A stretch of DNA of 64,000 nt. Origin: Rheinheimera sp. SA_1. Lineage in GTDB: Bacteria; Pseudomonadota; Gammaproteobacteria; Enterobacterales; Alteromonadaceae. Below are positions 26,897-35,872 of this stretch, one piece after another (the first letter of the stretch is position 1; each line of letters opens with the position of its first letter). Position numbers and translations under genes: made by a program. The DNA is taken from the NCBI RefSeq assembly GCF_001669775.1, contig NZ_LXWK01000018.1, positions 1 through 64,000 on the forward strand, given 5' to 3'. Under the pieces are notes generated by a model, which saw nothing but the letters and a program-made list of their open reading frames with translations, made no database searches and was not told the DNA's origin.

Positions 26897-27577
26897 CTAA
26901 ACGCTGGTTCCAACTAACAATTGTTGTTGGATAAAGCGGCTGAGATCTGCCACTTCCTGCGCGCACACACTGTGTTCCATCCGGTAATCCTGCCAGCGCA
27001 CATTAAAACCGGCATATTTTAAAGCGTTAAAAGCCAGCTGGCCAGCCTGCATTGGTACCACCGGATCGGCAGTCCCGTGCGCCACCAGCACCGGCGTTGT
27101 TTTATTCAGCGTGGTCATTTCAGTTTTTAAGCTGTCCGGTAATGCCATATAAGTCGACAACGCCATCACCCCGGCGATTTTGTACGGCAGTCTTGGTAAT
27201 AAATGTAGCGCAATGACCCCGCCCTGACTAAAACCAGCGAGGATAATTTTTTCCGCTGGAATACCACTGGCAATCACTTTATCCAGTAGATTCTGCACCA
27301 GCAGCGCTGATTGTCTGACACCGGCTTCGTCAGCGCGGTTTTGTAAATCCCAGGTTTTAATGTCGTACCAGGCGCGCATCACCATGCCGTTATTGATGGT
27401 GACGCGTTGCTCTGGCGCATGCGGGAACAAAAACCGGATACCATGACCGGCAGGTAACCGCAGTTCCGGCACTATCGGCGCAAAACCATGGCCGGAATCG
27501 CCAAGACCATGTAACCACACCACAGCCGCTTTGACTTCACCACTGGCTGGAACATCAACAAAAGGTAACTGATTCAT
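26897..27577 (-). CDS. Carboxylesterase/phospholipase of the COG0400 family
   Basis: A 226-residue cytosolic alpha/beta hydrolase. The oxyanion region is VVWLHGLGDSGHGF, the nucleophile serine is in AGFSQGGVIAL, the acid in HGTADPVVP and the histidine in MEHSVC, all in canonical order and spacing. Homologues hydrolyse short-chain esters or lysophospholipids. No signal peptide. It is single, between DUF2914 and cyaY on the same strand. Natural substrate unknown. Confidence 0.9.
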   Translation of the reverse strand: MNQLPFVDVPASGEVKAAVVWLHGLGDSGHGFAPIVPELRLPAGHGIRFLFPHAPEQRVTINNGMVMRAWYDIKTWDLQNRADEAGVRQSALLVQNLLDKVIASGIPAEKIILAGFSQGGVIALHLLPRLPYKIAGVMALSTYMALPDSLKTEMTTLNKTTPVLVAHGTADPVVPMQAGQLAFNALKYAGFNVRWQDYRMEHSVCAQEVADLSRFIQQQLLVGTSV

Positions 27578-27680
27578 TGCTTTACTCTAATTTCATTCAA
27601 ATTTTAACCGCCACAGCAGCAGCGAATGTGCGCAGCTGTGTGCAGAGGCGGATAGAATTCGTATTGGTTTGAAGTTGCTT

Positions 27681-27998
27681 TTAATGTTCAAGATTGACCG
27701 GCACACCAGCTTGTTTTGACGCTGCATCATTCAGCAACTGCCAGAACTCACTACCAGTGCGGTTATCCATCCACTGCCCATCACGGTATTCAAAATGGTG
27801 GCCATTAAATTTGGTCGCCACCCACAGCTGATGCAAAGGTGGTTGTTTATTAATGATTATTTTACTGCGATCAGGAAAGGTAATGCTCAGCAAGCCACCG
27901 TGGCTTTCATAATCGAGATCCAAATCCAGTTTTTCAATGGCTTCTTCCACTGCCAGCAAAACACTATCGGTCAACTCATCATATTCTACGTCATTCAT
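27681..27998 (-). CDS. cyaY: Frataxin-like iron donor CyaY
   Basis: Small acidic iron-binding protein that modulates Fe-S cluster assembly at IscS. The 105 residues (E. coli 106) start at the ATG at 27998, preceded by AGGTGA; an upstream GTG adds three residues. The acidic first helix ([29 protein letters not shown]) and the beta sheet with [24 protein letters not shown] (I-x-NKQ-P motif; visible as [14 protein letters not shown]) are diagnostic. Divergent from lptM, the conserved arrangement in gammaproteobacteria. Confidence 0.95.
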   Translation of the reverse strand: [105 protein letters not shown]

Positions 27999-28070
27999 CG
28001 GCTTCACCTGTTTGCTTTTGCTGCTAAGGATGCGATTATAGAGCGCTCAAAAATTAAAGAAACAGAAACG

Positions 28071-28337
28071 ATGAAAGCTGTGATGCAAACTCTGTTCGTA
28101 CTGATGCTGGCCAGCCTTGGGCTGACCGGTTGTGGTCAAAAAGGTGATTTATTTTTGCCGACAACTCCACCACCGGTGGCGACTCCGGCCGAACCCGCGG
28201 CTAAACCGGCGCCAAAAGCTATAGATCAACAGCCCGAACCAACACAGCCTGAACAACAGCAGCCTACAACAGCCGGGACTGCCTCGCCCGATACATCACA
28301 ACAAGCACAACACAGCAATCGCGACACAAAAAGGTAA
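28071..28337 (+). CDS. lptM: LPS-translocon maturation lipoprotein LptM
   Basis: Small lipoprotein (formerly YifL) of 88 residues that assists LptD disulphide maturation at the outer membrane. It has a signal peptide with lipobox LTGC followed directly by GQKGDLFLP, the conserved LptM core. The remainder is a Pro/Ala/Gln-rich tail. The ATG at 28071 is within a longer open frame whose 5' part overlaps cyaY and is not coding. It stands 5 bp before lysA, as in many Pseudomonas-like gene orders. Confidence 0.92.
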   Translation: MKAVMQTLFVLMLASLGLTGCGQKGDLFLPTTPPPVATPAEPAAKPAPKAIDQQPEPTQPEQQQPTTAGTASPDTSQQAQHSNRDTKR

Positions 28338-28342
28338 CGCCG

Positions 28343-29596
28343 GTGGATTATTTTAATTATCAGGGGCCGCAGTTACAGGCCGAACAAGTCAGTTTAGCTG
28401 CCATCGCCAGCCAGTTCGGCACCCCGACTTATGTCTATTCCCGCGCCACGTTAGAGCGCCATTATCATGCTTTCACCGAAGCAGCTGGCAAGCAGCCGCA
28501 TCTGGTGTGCTACGCCGTTAAAGCCAACAGCAATATCGCTTTATTAAATCTGCTGGCTCGTTTGGGCAGCGGTTTTGATATCGTGTCTGAAGGTGAATTA
28601 CGCCGCGTGCTGCAAGCAGGTGGCAACCCAGCCAAAGTGGTTTTTTCTGGCGTCGGTAAGTCTGAAGCTGAAATTGAGTTTGCGCTGCATACCGGCATCA
28701 AGTGTTTTAATGTCGAGTCCGAGCCTGAATTACACCGGATTGCTGCAGTCGCCGCGCGACTTGGCAAAGTGGCACCCATTTCTATTCGGGTGAACCCGGA
28801 TATTGACGCCAAAACCCATCCGTATATTTCAACGGGCCTCAAAGCCAATAAATTTGGTATCGACATCAACCATGCGCTGTCGATTTATCAACAAGCAGCG
28901 GCGTATCCGCAGTTAAAAGTCTGTGGTGTCGATTGTCACATTGGCTCACAACTGACTGAAACTCAGCCATTTTTAGATGCACTGGATAAATTACTGCTGC
29001 TGATCGACAAGCTGGCCGCAGCTGGTATTGTGCTGTCGCATATCGACATCGGCGGAGGTCTTGGCGTGACTTATCTAGATGAAACGCCACCGCATCCAGC
29101 CGAATACGCCGCCGAAGTGGTAAAACGGCTGGCTGCTTATCCACATTTAACATTGTTGTTTGAACCAGGCCGCGCCATTATGGCCAATGCTGGTGTGTTG
29201 TTGACCAAAGTTGAATATTTAAAACCGGGGCAGGAAAAGAATTTCGCCATTGTCGACGCTGCGATGAACGATTTAATCCGGCCGGCGCTCTATAGCGCCT
29301 GGATGAATATTGTGCCGGCGCAGTTGAAACCTGAACTTACAGCGCAAACCTATGATGTGGTAGGTCCGGTGTGTGAAACCGGCGATTTCCTCGGTAAAGA
29401 TCGCGCTTTAGCGATAGAACCAGGAGATTTACTGGTGGTGCGTTCGGCCGGAGCCTATGGTTTTACCATGAGTTCCAACTACAACAGCCGTTTACGCGCT
29501 GCTGAAGTACTGGTCGATGGCGATCAAGTGCATCTGGTACGGCAACGGGAACAATGGCAAGACTTATGGCGCGGCGAACAGCTGCTGCCCGCTTAA
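28343..29596 (+). CDS. lysA: Diaminopimelate decarboxylase
   Basis: PLP enzyme making lysine from meso-diaminopimelate, 417 residues. The PLP lysine is K60 in CYAVKANSN; HIGSQ, DIGGGLGV, EPGRAIMANAG and the C-terminal GPVCETGDFL and GAYGFTMSSNYN (active-site Cys and Tyr) are all present. GTG start with AAGG about 9 nt upstream. In an operon with dapF, which makes its substrate. Confidence 0.96.
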   Translation: MDYFNYQGPQLQAEQVSLAAIASQFGTPTYVYSRATLERHYHAFTEAAGKQPHLVCYAVKANSNIALLNLLARLGSGFDIVSEGELRRVLQAGGNPAKVVFSGVGKSEAEIEFALHTGIKCFNVESEPELHRIAAVAARLGKVAPISIRVNPDIDAKTHPYISTGLKANKFGIDINHALSIYQQAAAYPQLKVCGVDCHIGSQLTETQPFLDALDKLLLLIDKLAAAGIVLSHIDIGGGLGVTYLDETPPHPAEYAAEVVKRLAAYPHLTLLFEPGRAIMANAGVLLTKVEYLKPGQEKNFAIVDAAMNDLIRPALYSAWMNIVPAQLKPELTAQTYDVVGPVCETGDFLGKDRALAIEPGDLLVVRSAGAYGFTMSSNYNSRLRAAEVLVDGDQVHLVRQREQWQDLWRGEQLLPA

Positions 29597-29617
29597 CCAA
29601 CAATAGATAAGGTTGGC

Positions 29618-30448
29618 ATGTTATTACAGTTTTCTAAAATGCACGGGCTTGGCAACGATTTTATGGTGGTTGATGCCGTCAGCCAGAACGTGTTTCTGAC
29701 CAAAGAGCAGATCAAGCAACTGGCCGATCGCAATTTTGGTGTCGGTTTTGATCAGTTACTGATGGTCGAACCGCCTTATGATCCGGATCTGGATTTTCAC
29801 TACCGCATTTTTAACTCCGATGGTTCGGAAGTAGAACAGTGCGGCAATGGTGCCCGTTGTTTTGCCAAGTTTGTCCGCACCAAAGGCTTGACCAACAAGT
29901 ACAAAATCAACGTCAGCACTAAATCTGGCAAAATTGTGCTTTATATCGAGCAAGACGGTCAGGTCACGGTCAACATGGGTATTCCGCAATTTGAACCGGC
30001 GAAAGTGCCGTTTAAAGCGCAAAAGCAGGAAATTAACTACATTCTGCACGCCGAAAACGCCACCACTTTGTGTGGTGTGGTGTCGATGGGCAATCCGCAT
30101 GCGGTAATTACTGTCGATGATGTCGACGTCGCGCCCGTCTTAAACTGGGGCCCGGAATTTGAACTGCATGAGCGTTTTCCGGAGCGCGCCAATATTGGTT
30201 TTATGCAAGTGCTGAATCAGGGCCATATCAAACTTAGAGTATGGGAACGTGGTGCAGGCGAAACTTTAGCTTGTGGCACCGGAGCTTGTGCCGCAGCGGT
30301 CGTTGGTCAGATGCAAAAAACACTGGGGCCAAACGTCAGGGTTGATTTACCTGGCGGAACCTTGCATATTCGTTGGAACGGCCCTGGCCAACCGGTGAAA
30401 ATGACCGGTCCGGCCGAGCATGTCTATGATGGGCAGCTGGTCTTGTGA
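29618..30448 (+). CDS. dapF: Diaminopimelate epimerase
   Basis: Interconverts LL- and meso-diaminopimelate, cofactor-free, 276 residues. The two catalytic cysteines are C75 in [10 protein letters not shown] and C219 in [11 protein letters not shown]. The opening [13 protein letters not shown] is typical. It starts 21 bp after lysA and supplies it with substrate and peptidoglycan precursors. A dispersed repeat (copy B) follows before the next gene. Confidence 0.97.
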   Translation: MLLQFSKMHGLGNDFMVVDAVSQNVFLTKEQIKQLADRNFGVGFDQLLMVEPPYDPDLDFHYRIFNSDGSEVEQCGNGARCFAKFVRTKGLTNKYKINVSTKSGKIVLYIEQDGQVTVNMGIPQFEPAKVPFKAQKQEINYILHAENATTLCGVVSMGNPHAVITVDDVDVAPVLNWGPEFELHERFPERANIGFMQVLNQGHIKLRVWERGAGETLACGTGACAAAVVGQMQKTLGPNVRVDLPGGTLHIRWNGPGQPVKMTGPAEHVYDGQLVL

Positions 30449-30474
30449 ATGAAGGCTTTGTGAATGAAGGCGTT

Positions 30475-30617
30475 GTATACCCTAAATCATTGAAGATTTG
30501 GGTAGGCGACGAGAAAGTGAGACTGGAGCGCCAGCCCGGCCCGGAGCATAGTTGTCCTATGTGACTGGGGCGAACGAGCGAAGGCAACAACCCCGAATCT
30601 TCAAGGATGACGGGTAT
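30475..30617. repeat. Dispersed palindromic repeat, copy B
   Basis: About 140 bp, inverted relative to copy A at 25845-25985. It begins GTATACCCTAAATCATTGAAG and ends CCCGAATCTTCAAGGATGACGGGTATA (shown here as two ends only). It lies between dapF and the DUF484 gene, so it is presumably transcribed inside the operon; an ATG inside its right end (30607) makes an artificial extension of the DUF484 frame. Confidence 0.8.
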
Positions 30618-30630
30618 AAATGAAGGTGGC

Positions 30631-31320
30631 ATGAGCGAAGGTGTAATGACAGATCTGCCGGAATTAAAAGAAGAAGAAAAAGCCGTGCTGCACGATCAGT
30701 TCGTGTACCAGTATTTGCTGGAACATCCGGCGTTTTTTCAGCATCATCCGGAATTACTCAATCGTTTACGTTTACCTCACGCCCAGCGTGGCGCGGTGTC
30801 GTTAGTGGAACGTCAGCTGGAAATGCAACGTGAGCGGATCCGTGGCATGGAAGAAGACATCACCCGGCTGATGAGCATTGCCCGCCAGAACGAACATATC
30901 TTCTTTGCATTGAACCAGTTACATCTTGATTTATTGTCGGCGCGTCAGCGTACCGATATCACCATCGCGCTCAGCACCTTTGCCAACCGCATGCCGCATG
31001 TGCATGCCTGTACCTTGCTCGATTTTAACCATGAAGCGATGGGCGATAATTTCAGTGGTTTGCAGCTGGTACTGCAGCACCGCTTGCAACACCGCAGTTA
31101 TTATTTTGGCCGGTTAAACAAAGACGAAATGGCCACCCTATTTCCATCCAACATTCATTCAGTGGCGTTGTTGCAAATCAGTCAGGGTGATAAACCACTG
31201 GCATTACTGGCCTTTGGCAGCGAACTGGACGACCATTTCCAGCCGAGCATGGACACTTTGTTTATCGACCATATCGCCAGGTTGTTAGCCGTGGTGTTAC
31301 CACGTTATGACCAGCGCTGA
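30631..31320 (+). CDS. DUF484 (GAF-like) protein
   Basis: About 229 residues. The core is a helical N-terminus (VYQYLLEHPAFFQHHPELLNRLRLPHAQRGAVSLVERQ) and a GAF-like domain ending FIDHIARLLAVVLPRY. The family has no proven function but is almost always between dapF and xerC. Two start codons, 30631 (AAGG 5 nt upstream) and 30646, are both plausible; the ATG at 30607 lies inside the repeat. The xerC start overlaps its end by 14 bp. Confidence 0.9.
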   Translation: MSEGVMTDLPELKEEEKAVLHDQFVYQYLLEHPAFFQHHPELLNRLRLPHAQRGAVSLVERQLEMQRERIRGMEEDITRLMSIARQNEHIFFALNQLHLDLLSARQRTDITIALSTFANRMPHVHACTLLDFNHEAMGDNFSGLQLVLQHRLQHRSYYFGRLNKDEMATLFPSNIHSVALLQISQGDKPLALLAFGSELDDHFQPSMDTLFIDHIARLLAVVLPRYDQR

Positions 31321-32242
31321 CCTTCATCCCAACAACGACTCCAGCCCCGACGCCCTGGCGGCTTTTACGCCCTGGCTGAGCCAATTTCTGGCCTACCTGA
31401 AATTTGAACGCGCCTACAGCAACCAGACTTTATCGACCTATCAGCAACAACTCGACAGTGTGGCGCGGCAGTTGGCGGCAAAACACAGCCACTGGCGCGA
31501 ATTAACCCAACTGCATTTGCAGCAGCATTTATTGTCTTGTCGCGCCAGCTTAAAACCGCGCAGCCTGGCGCTGCGCGCTGCCGCCTTGCGTAGTTTTTAT
31601 CGTTATTTGCAGCAGCAAAAGCTGATTGACCACAACCCGGCTTTGTATTTAAAAGTTCCGAAGTTTGATAAACCGCTGCCGAAAAATCTCGATGTTGATC
31701 AAATGCATAAGCTGCTGGATTTGCCAAAGGAAGACGAACTAGCCTGTCGCGATCAGGCCATTCTGGAGCTGTTTTACAGTTCAGGCTTACGGCTGGAAGA
31801 ACTGGTGAGCGCCAATGTTGCCGACATTAACTGGAGCGAAAAACTGATCCGGGTACGCGGTAAAGGTAACAAAGAACGGGTGCTGCCTATAGGTCGGCTG
31901 GCCGTCACAGCGCTACAGCGTTGGTTGCAAATCCGGCCGGATTTTATTGGCAGCGAACCCGAAGCGTTGTTTTTAAGCCGGCAGAAACTGCGGATTTCCG
32001 CCCGGCATGTCCGCAATCGGGTGAAATTATGGGCGAAGCGTCAGGGCATGGATCAAAACGTCCACCCACATATGCTGCGCCACTCTTTTGCCAGTCATCT
32101 GCTGGAATCGAGTGGTGATTTACGCGCGGTGCAGGAACTGCTTGGCCACGCCAACTTAAGCACTACCCAAGTCTACACCCACCTTGATTTTCAGCATCTG
32201 GCCAAGGTTTATGATGCCGCCCACCCCCGGGCAAAAAAATAG
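31307..32242 (+). CDS. xerC: Tyrosine recombinase XerC
   Basis: Site-specific recombinase that with XerD resolves chromosome dimers at dif. The 311 residues include the SAM-like core-binding domain (LSQFLAYLKFERAYSNQTLSTY) and the catalytic domain with R in SSGLRLEELV, K in RGKGNKER, HMLRHSFASH, LGHANLSTTQ and the nucleophile tyrosine in VYTHLD (about Y290). Last gene of lptM-lysA-dapF-DUF484-xerC; a hairpin terminator candidate follows. Confidence 0.96.
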   Translation: MTSADLHPNNDSSPDALAAFTPWLSQFLAYLKFERAYSNQTLSTYQQQLDSVARQLAAKHSHWRELTQLHLQQHLLSCRASLKPRSLALRAAALRSFYRYLQQQKLIDHNPALYLKVPKFDKPLPKNLDVDQMHKLLDLPKEDELACRDQAILELFYSSGLRLEELVSANVADINWSEKLIRVRGKGNKERVLPIGRLAVTALQRWLQIRPDFIGSEPEALFLSRQKLRISARHVRNRVKLWAKRQGMDQNVHPHMLRHSFASHLLESSGDLRAVQELLGHANLSTTQVYTHLDFQHLAKVYDAAHPRAKK

Positions 32243-32294
32243 CCATCCCCTTCATTGTTATATTGCATCAGCCAAGTTAAATAAATTGATTGTT

Positions 32295-32320
32295 AACGCA
32301 ACTTTGTTGCGTTATGTTTT
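32295..32320 (+). terminator. Terminator candidate after xerC
   Basis: AACGCAAC (32295-32302), loop TTT, GTTGCGTT (32306-32313), then ATGTTTT. The stem is perfect but of modest GC content. It lies 53 bp after the xerC stop and just upstream of the S9 peptidase gene. Confidence 0.55.
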
Positions 32321-32349
32321 AGCCATATTTTCAAAAGGATTTGATTTGT

Positions 32350-34332
32350 ATGTGTAATTTCCGTTTAAAAAAGTCACTTACCGCGCCAATGTCTCTGCTT
32401 GTTTTATCTTTATTCAGCACGCTGCTGTTACCATCCGTTCAGGCAAACGACAACTGGCCGGCGCTGTTGGCACAGAATCCAAGCTTTTTTGACTTCACTA
32501 TTTCCCCGGATGGCAAACATCTGGCGGCAAAAATCTTTCGCGATGGCAGACGCACCCTGGTGTTTTTCGACAGCGCGACGATGCAAACCGTAGGCTCTGC
32601 CAGCATGGGAGGAATGAAGGAAGTAGGTGAATATCATTGGGTCAATAATGAGCGGGTGGTATTTCAACTGGTTGAATCAAAAGCCTGGGAAAAACAACCT
32701 TTGTATTATGGCGAACTGTTTGGCGTGAATATAGACGGTAGTCGCAGTCAATTGCTCTTTGGTTACCAGGCTGGCGACGAGAAAGCCGGTTCACGCCTTA
32801 AAGTCCGTGAATCCCGTAGAGCCTGGGCCGAATTTATTGACACGGAGCTGGATGAAGACGACCAGATCCTGATTATGAGTACACCGGCAGATAAAGTAGG
32901 CGCCAAGACGGCAGAAATCCTGAAAATAAACGTCTATACCGGTCAAACCATCGGCCAAGGCAAAGTGCCGGTATCCTACGCCAACGTTTTAGTCGACAGT
33001 GATGGCAAGCCACGGGTGGTCACCGGTACCAACAAAAAAGATGAAACCGAAGTGTATATTCGATCATTAGCAGCAAAAGAGTGGACAGAACTGCCGCAAC
33101 AGCTATTTGGCTCCACATTTGCACCAATTGCCGTGACCAAAGACAATAAATCACTGTATGTATTTGATAACAAAGGGCAAGATAAAACAGGCGTCTTTAA
33201 GTTAGATCTAGCCAGTGGCAACTATGAAGCTGTGTATACCGACCCGTTGGTTGATGTGACGATGGTCAGCAGAACGGCAGATTTACGTTCTGTTTATGGT
33301 TTACGGGTCGATGATGGTTTTCCGGCCTATGCATTACTGACCTCGGCGTTTGAGGAAGCTAAAGTGTTTAAAAAACTGTTGGCGGCCTTTCCCAGTGAAC
33401 AAGTGACCATTACCAGCAGCACCAAAGATGGCAAAAAGTGGTTGGCAGCCGTCAGTTCTGACATAAATCCTGGCACTTATTATCTGTATGATCATGAAAA
33501 GGTGTCGTTAACCAAGCTTGCTGACCGCAACCCGCATCTGACCGGTAAAACCATGGCGATGATGGAACCGATCAAATTTCCCTCTTTTGACGGCAAAGAA
33601 ATTCACGGTTACCTGACGCTGACCGAACAACAGTCCGCAACCAAACCGATGGTGGTGTTGGTGCATGGCGGTCCGCACGGTGTGCGCGATCATTGGGGTT
33701 TTGACTCAGAAGTACAGTTGCTGGCGAAATCTGGTTATAACGTATTACAGGTCAACTATCGCGGTTCTGATGGTTATGGTGCTGAGTACAAAGCCGCTGG
33801 TTATCGTCAATGGGGTGACGCCATTCAAAAAGATATCATTGCCGGTACCGAATGGGCGATTGCACAAGGGCACGGCAAAGCAGGTAATGTCTGTATTATG
33901 GGCGGTTCTTTTGGCGGATATTCCGTGGTGCAAGCTGCCACCATCAAACCAGATCTGTATCGTTGTGGTGTTGCGGTCGCAGGTATTTACGATTTAGCCT
34001 TGATGTCAAAACTGGGCGATATTCCACGTTTGGGATATGGCAAAGCATATTTACAAAAGGTGATTGGCGATGATCCAGCACAACTTGCGGCTTTCTCGCC
34101 GGTGAACCGGATTGAGCAACTAAAAGCGCATTTGCTCATTGCGCACGGCAGACACGATGAACGGGCGCCGATGGAACATGCCACCGCGTTAACAGAGGCG
34201 CTGGACAAAGCCGGCAAACCTTACGAGTGGCTGGAGTTTACCGATGAAACCCATGGTTTTTACTCCGAAAGCAATCAGCAGCTTTATTTCACCAAAGTGC
34301 AGCAATATCTGGCGCAGCACCTAACGAAATAA
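32350..34332 (+). CDS. Secreted S9 family (prolyl-oligopeptidase-type) peptidase
   Basis: A 660-residue exported serine peptidase. Signal peptide LTAPMSLLVLSLFSTLLLPSVQAND; beta-propeller from about 30 to 390 (FFDFTISPDGKHLAAKI and repeats); alpha/beta-hydrolase domain from about 410 with LVHGGPHGVRDHWGF, the nucleophile GGSFGGYSV, the acid in HGRHDERAP and the histidine in DETHGFY. The start is placed at the ATG at 32350 because AAGGA sits about 10 nt upstream; an upstream TTG at 32341 is too close to it. Homologues are dipeptidyl or acylaminoacyl peptidases. Confidence 0.9.
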   Translation: MCNFRLKKSLTAPMSLLVLSLFSTLLLPSVQANDNWPALLAQNPSFFDFTISPDGKHLAAKIFRDGRRTLVFFDSATMQTVGSASMGGMKEVGEYHWVNNERVVFQLVESKAWEKQPLYYGELFGVNIDGSRSQLLFGYQAGDEKAGSRLKVRESRRAWAEFIDTELDEDDQILIMSTPADKVGAKTAEILKINVYTGQTIGQGKVPVSYANVLVDSDGKPRVVTGTNKKDETEVYIRSLAAKEWTELPQQLFGSTFAPIAVTKDNKSLYVFDNKGQDKTGVFKLDLASGNYEAVYTDPLVDVTMVSRTADLRSVYGLRVDDGFPAYALLTSAFEEAKVFKKLLAAFPSEQVTITSSTKDGKKWLAAVSSDINPGTYYLYDHEKVSLTKLADRNPHLTGKTMAMMEPIKFPSFDGKEIHGYLTLTEQQSATKPMVVLVHGGPHGVRDHWGFDSEVQLLAKSGYNVLQVNYRGSDGYGAEYKAAGYRQWGDAIQKDIIAGTEWAIAQGHGKAGNVCIMGGSFGGYSVVQAATIKPDLYRCGVAVAGIYDLALMSKLGDIPRLGYGKAYLQKVIGDDPAQLAAFSPVNRIEQLKAHLLIAHGRHDERAPMEHATALTEALDKAGKPYEWLEFTDETHGFYSESNQQLYFTKVQQYLAQHLTK

Positions 34333-34348
34333 GTGAAAATTTTGTCTG

Positions 34349-34378
34349 GTGCGGCAGTTTCGTCTGGAAATGCCGCAC
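34349..34378 (+). terminator. Hairpin after the S9 peptidase gene
   Basis: GTGCGGCA (34349-34356) and TGCCGCAC (34371-34378) form a perfect 8-bp stem with a 14-nt loop, 16 bp after the stop; only a loose T-rich tract (ATTCTTTGTT) follows. Confidence 0.5.
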
Positions 34379-34535
34379 ATCATTCTTTGTTCCCACCGCC
34401 ATTTTTTTCCGCCCTCCCTTCTACAAACTATTGCGGCAGCTAATCATTTTGTGACTTTCGGCACTATGGACGATGCCGTAAAACGCTCAGACTTCAACTA
34501 CAGCAACCTCTGCTTTTCAACTTCCAAGGACGACG

Positions 34536-35603
34536 ATGAAATTATTTACTGTACTAACCGGCCTGTTCATCAGCACTTTTATGCTTACACCATCTTGGTT
34601 TACCCCTGCATGGGCTGGCGGCGTGTCGACCGCCCAAGTTACGACTCATCCAACGTCTGCTGTGCAAGTCACCGAACTTGATTTATATGACAACAAACGC
34701 CAGCGGCCGGTGAAAATTACCCTCTGGTATCCGGCACAAGCAAGCTGTGAAGACGCCAGAATTTGTCTGGCGCAACACACCAAGCTGGATAAAGCCGTGG
34801 TGTTTTCGCATGGTGCGATGGGTGCTGCCAAAGGTTATAGCTGGATTGGTAAAATGTTCGCTGCACAGGGTTATGTCACTGTTGGGGTCAATCATTATGG
34901 AGAATCCTGGGTCTATGGCCAGGAACATGTCAATCCAGCGGCAGCACTGCAGTTTTGGGAAAGGCCGGTGGATATCAGTTTTGTGCTGGATGTGCTGCAA
35001 AGCAATCTGCTGCCTGCAACGAAGGCAACTCCAGCAACGCCACAACGGATATTTAACCGTGACATCGCCTGGGATCAAATCATTGCCGTCGGCCATTCTT
35101 CTGGTGGCGCCACTGTTTTAACCATGGCTGGCAGCAAGCTAGCCTTTGCTGATGCCGCAACTTACTGCGCCACCGCAGCAGCTGCGGCCGACAGAAGCTG
35201 TCATTATCTGAAGTTTCAGACCGAAGCCAATACCAAGGGTTATAACCCAGAGCAGAATTTTTTCGATGCGCGGATTAAAAGTGTGATTGCGCTGGATCCG
35301 GCACTCGGCCACGCCACCACAGCACAAAGCTTGCAGGCAATGACTATTCCGGTGTTGGTTATTGGCTCTACCCAAAACGATTTTTTACCTTATGCCCGGC
35401 ATGCCGGTTATTACGCTGCCACCATCCCGGCGGCAACAAGCCTGGTATTTGCAGCGGGTGAAGGCCATTTTGTCTACCTCGACCGCTGCAAACATCAATT
35501 TCAGGCCATGGGCGTTGCACTTTGTACCGACCGGCCCGGCATCGACCGCACGCTGGTGCATCAGAAAGCTGGCGCGGCGATGCTGAAATTTATTCAGGGT
35601 TGA
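34536..35603 (+). CDS. Exported alpha/beta hydrolase (PAF-acetylhydrolase/dienelactone-like)
   Basis: A 355-residue secreted hydrolase. Signal peptide KLFTVLTGLFISTFMLTPSWFTPAWA; core VTELDLYDNKRQRPVKITLWYPAQ, oxyanion region VVFSHGAMGAAKGYSW, nucleophile serine in AVGHSSGGATVL, and a C-terminal acid/His around IGSTQNDFLPY and GEGHFVYLDRC. The layout resembles platelet-activating-factor acetylhydrolase-like lipases and matches the paralogue at 38342. With galactose genes immediately downstream, an acyl-ester substrate such as a galactolipid is conceivable, but that is inference. Confidence 0.8.
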   Translation: MKLFTVLTGLFISTFMLTPSWFTPAWAGGVSTAQVTTHPTSAVQVTELDLYDNKRQRPVKITLWYPAQASCEDARICLAQHTKLDKAVVFSHGAMGAAKGYSWIGKMFAAQGYVTVGVNHYGESWVYGQEHVNPAAALQFWERPVDISFVLDVLQSNLLPATKATPATPQRIFNRDIAWDQIIAVGHSSGGATVLTMAGSKLAFADAATYCATAAAAADRSCHYLKFQTEANTKGYNPEQNFFDARIKSVIALDPALGHATTAQSLQAMTIPVLVIGSTQNDFLPYARHAGYYAATIPAATSLVFAAGEGHFVYLDRCKHQFQAMGVALCTDRPGIDRTLVHQKAGAAMLKFIQG

Positions 35604-35618
35604 ATTCTCGTTGTCGTG

Positions 35619-35649
35619 AAAGCAGCCTGAACTTGTGTTCAGCTGCTTT
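35619..35649 (+). terminator. Terminator candidate upstream of the gal locus
   Basis: AAAGCAGC-C-TGAAC (35619-35632) pairs with GTTCA-GCTGCTTT (35637-35649); one bulged C and a TTGT loop. A GCCTCC follows rather than a T-run, so efficiency is uncertain. It separates the upstream hydrolase gene from galT. Confidence 0.5.
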
Positions 35650-35817
35650 GCCTCCTTAATACACTCACCACTGCGAGCACGACTTTAAAAGCTCAACCAA
35701 AACACCGTTCTCTGTCCAGCCTGCCCTTTTGCTCACCTTTATCTTCATCAACGCTGATCTTTCAGGCGCTGTAAATTCTGCATTTCAGATCTTGTAATCA
35801 ATCAATGTCAATAGTAG

Positions 35818-35834
35818 TATTTATCATATAAATA
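35818..35834. promoter_or_regulatory. Gal operator, perfect palindrome, upstream of galT
   Basis: TATTTATCATATAAATA: seven-base arms TATTTAT and ATAAATA around CAT. It stands 38 bp upstream of the ATG at 35873 of the galE remnant. It shares consensus TATWTATCWTATAWATA with sites upstream of glpK, glpD, the GntR gene, both galactosidases, the TonB receptor and, weakly, galM. Confidence 0.7.
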
Positions 35835-35872
35835 TCACTATTAGGTTATTGGCGGTTGGAAAGGATGGTTGC

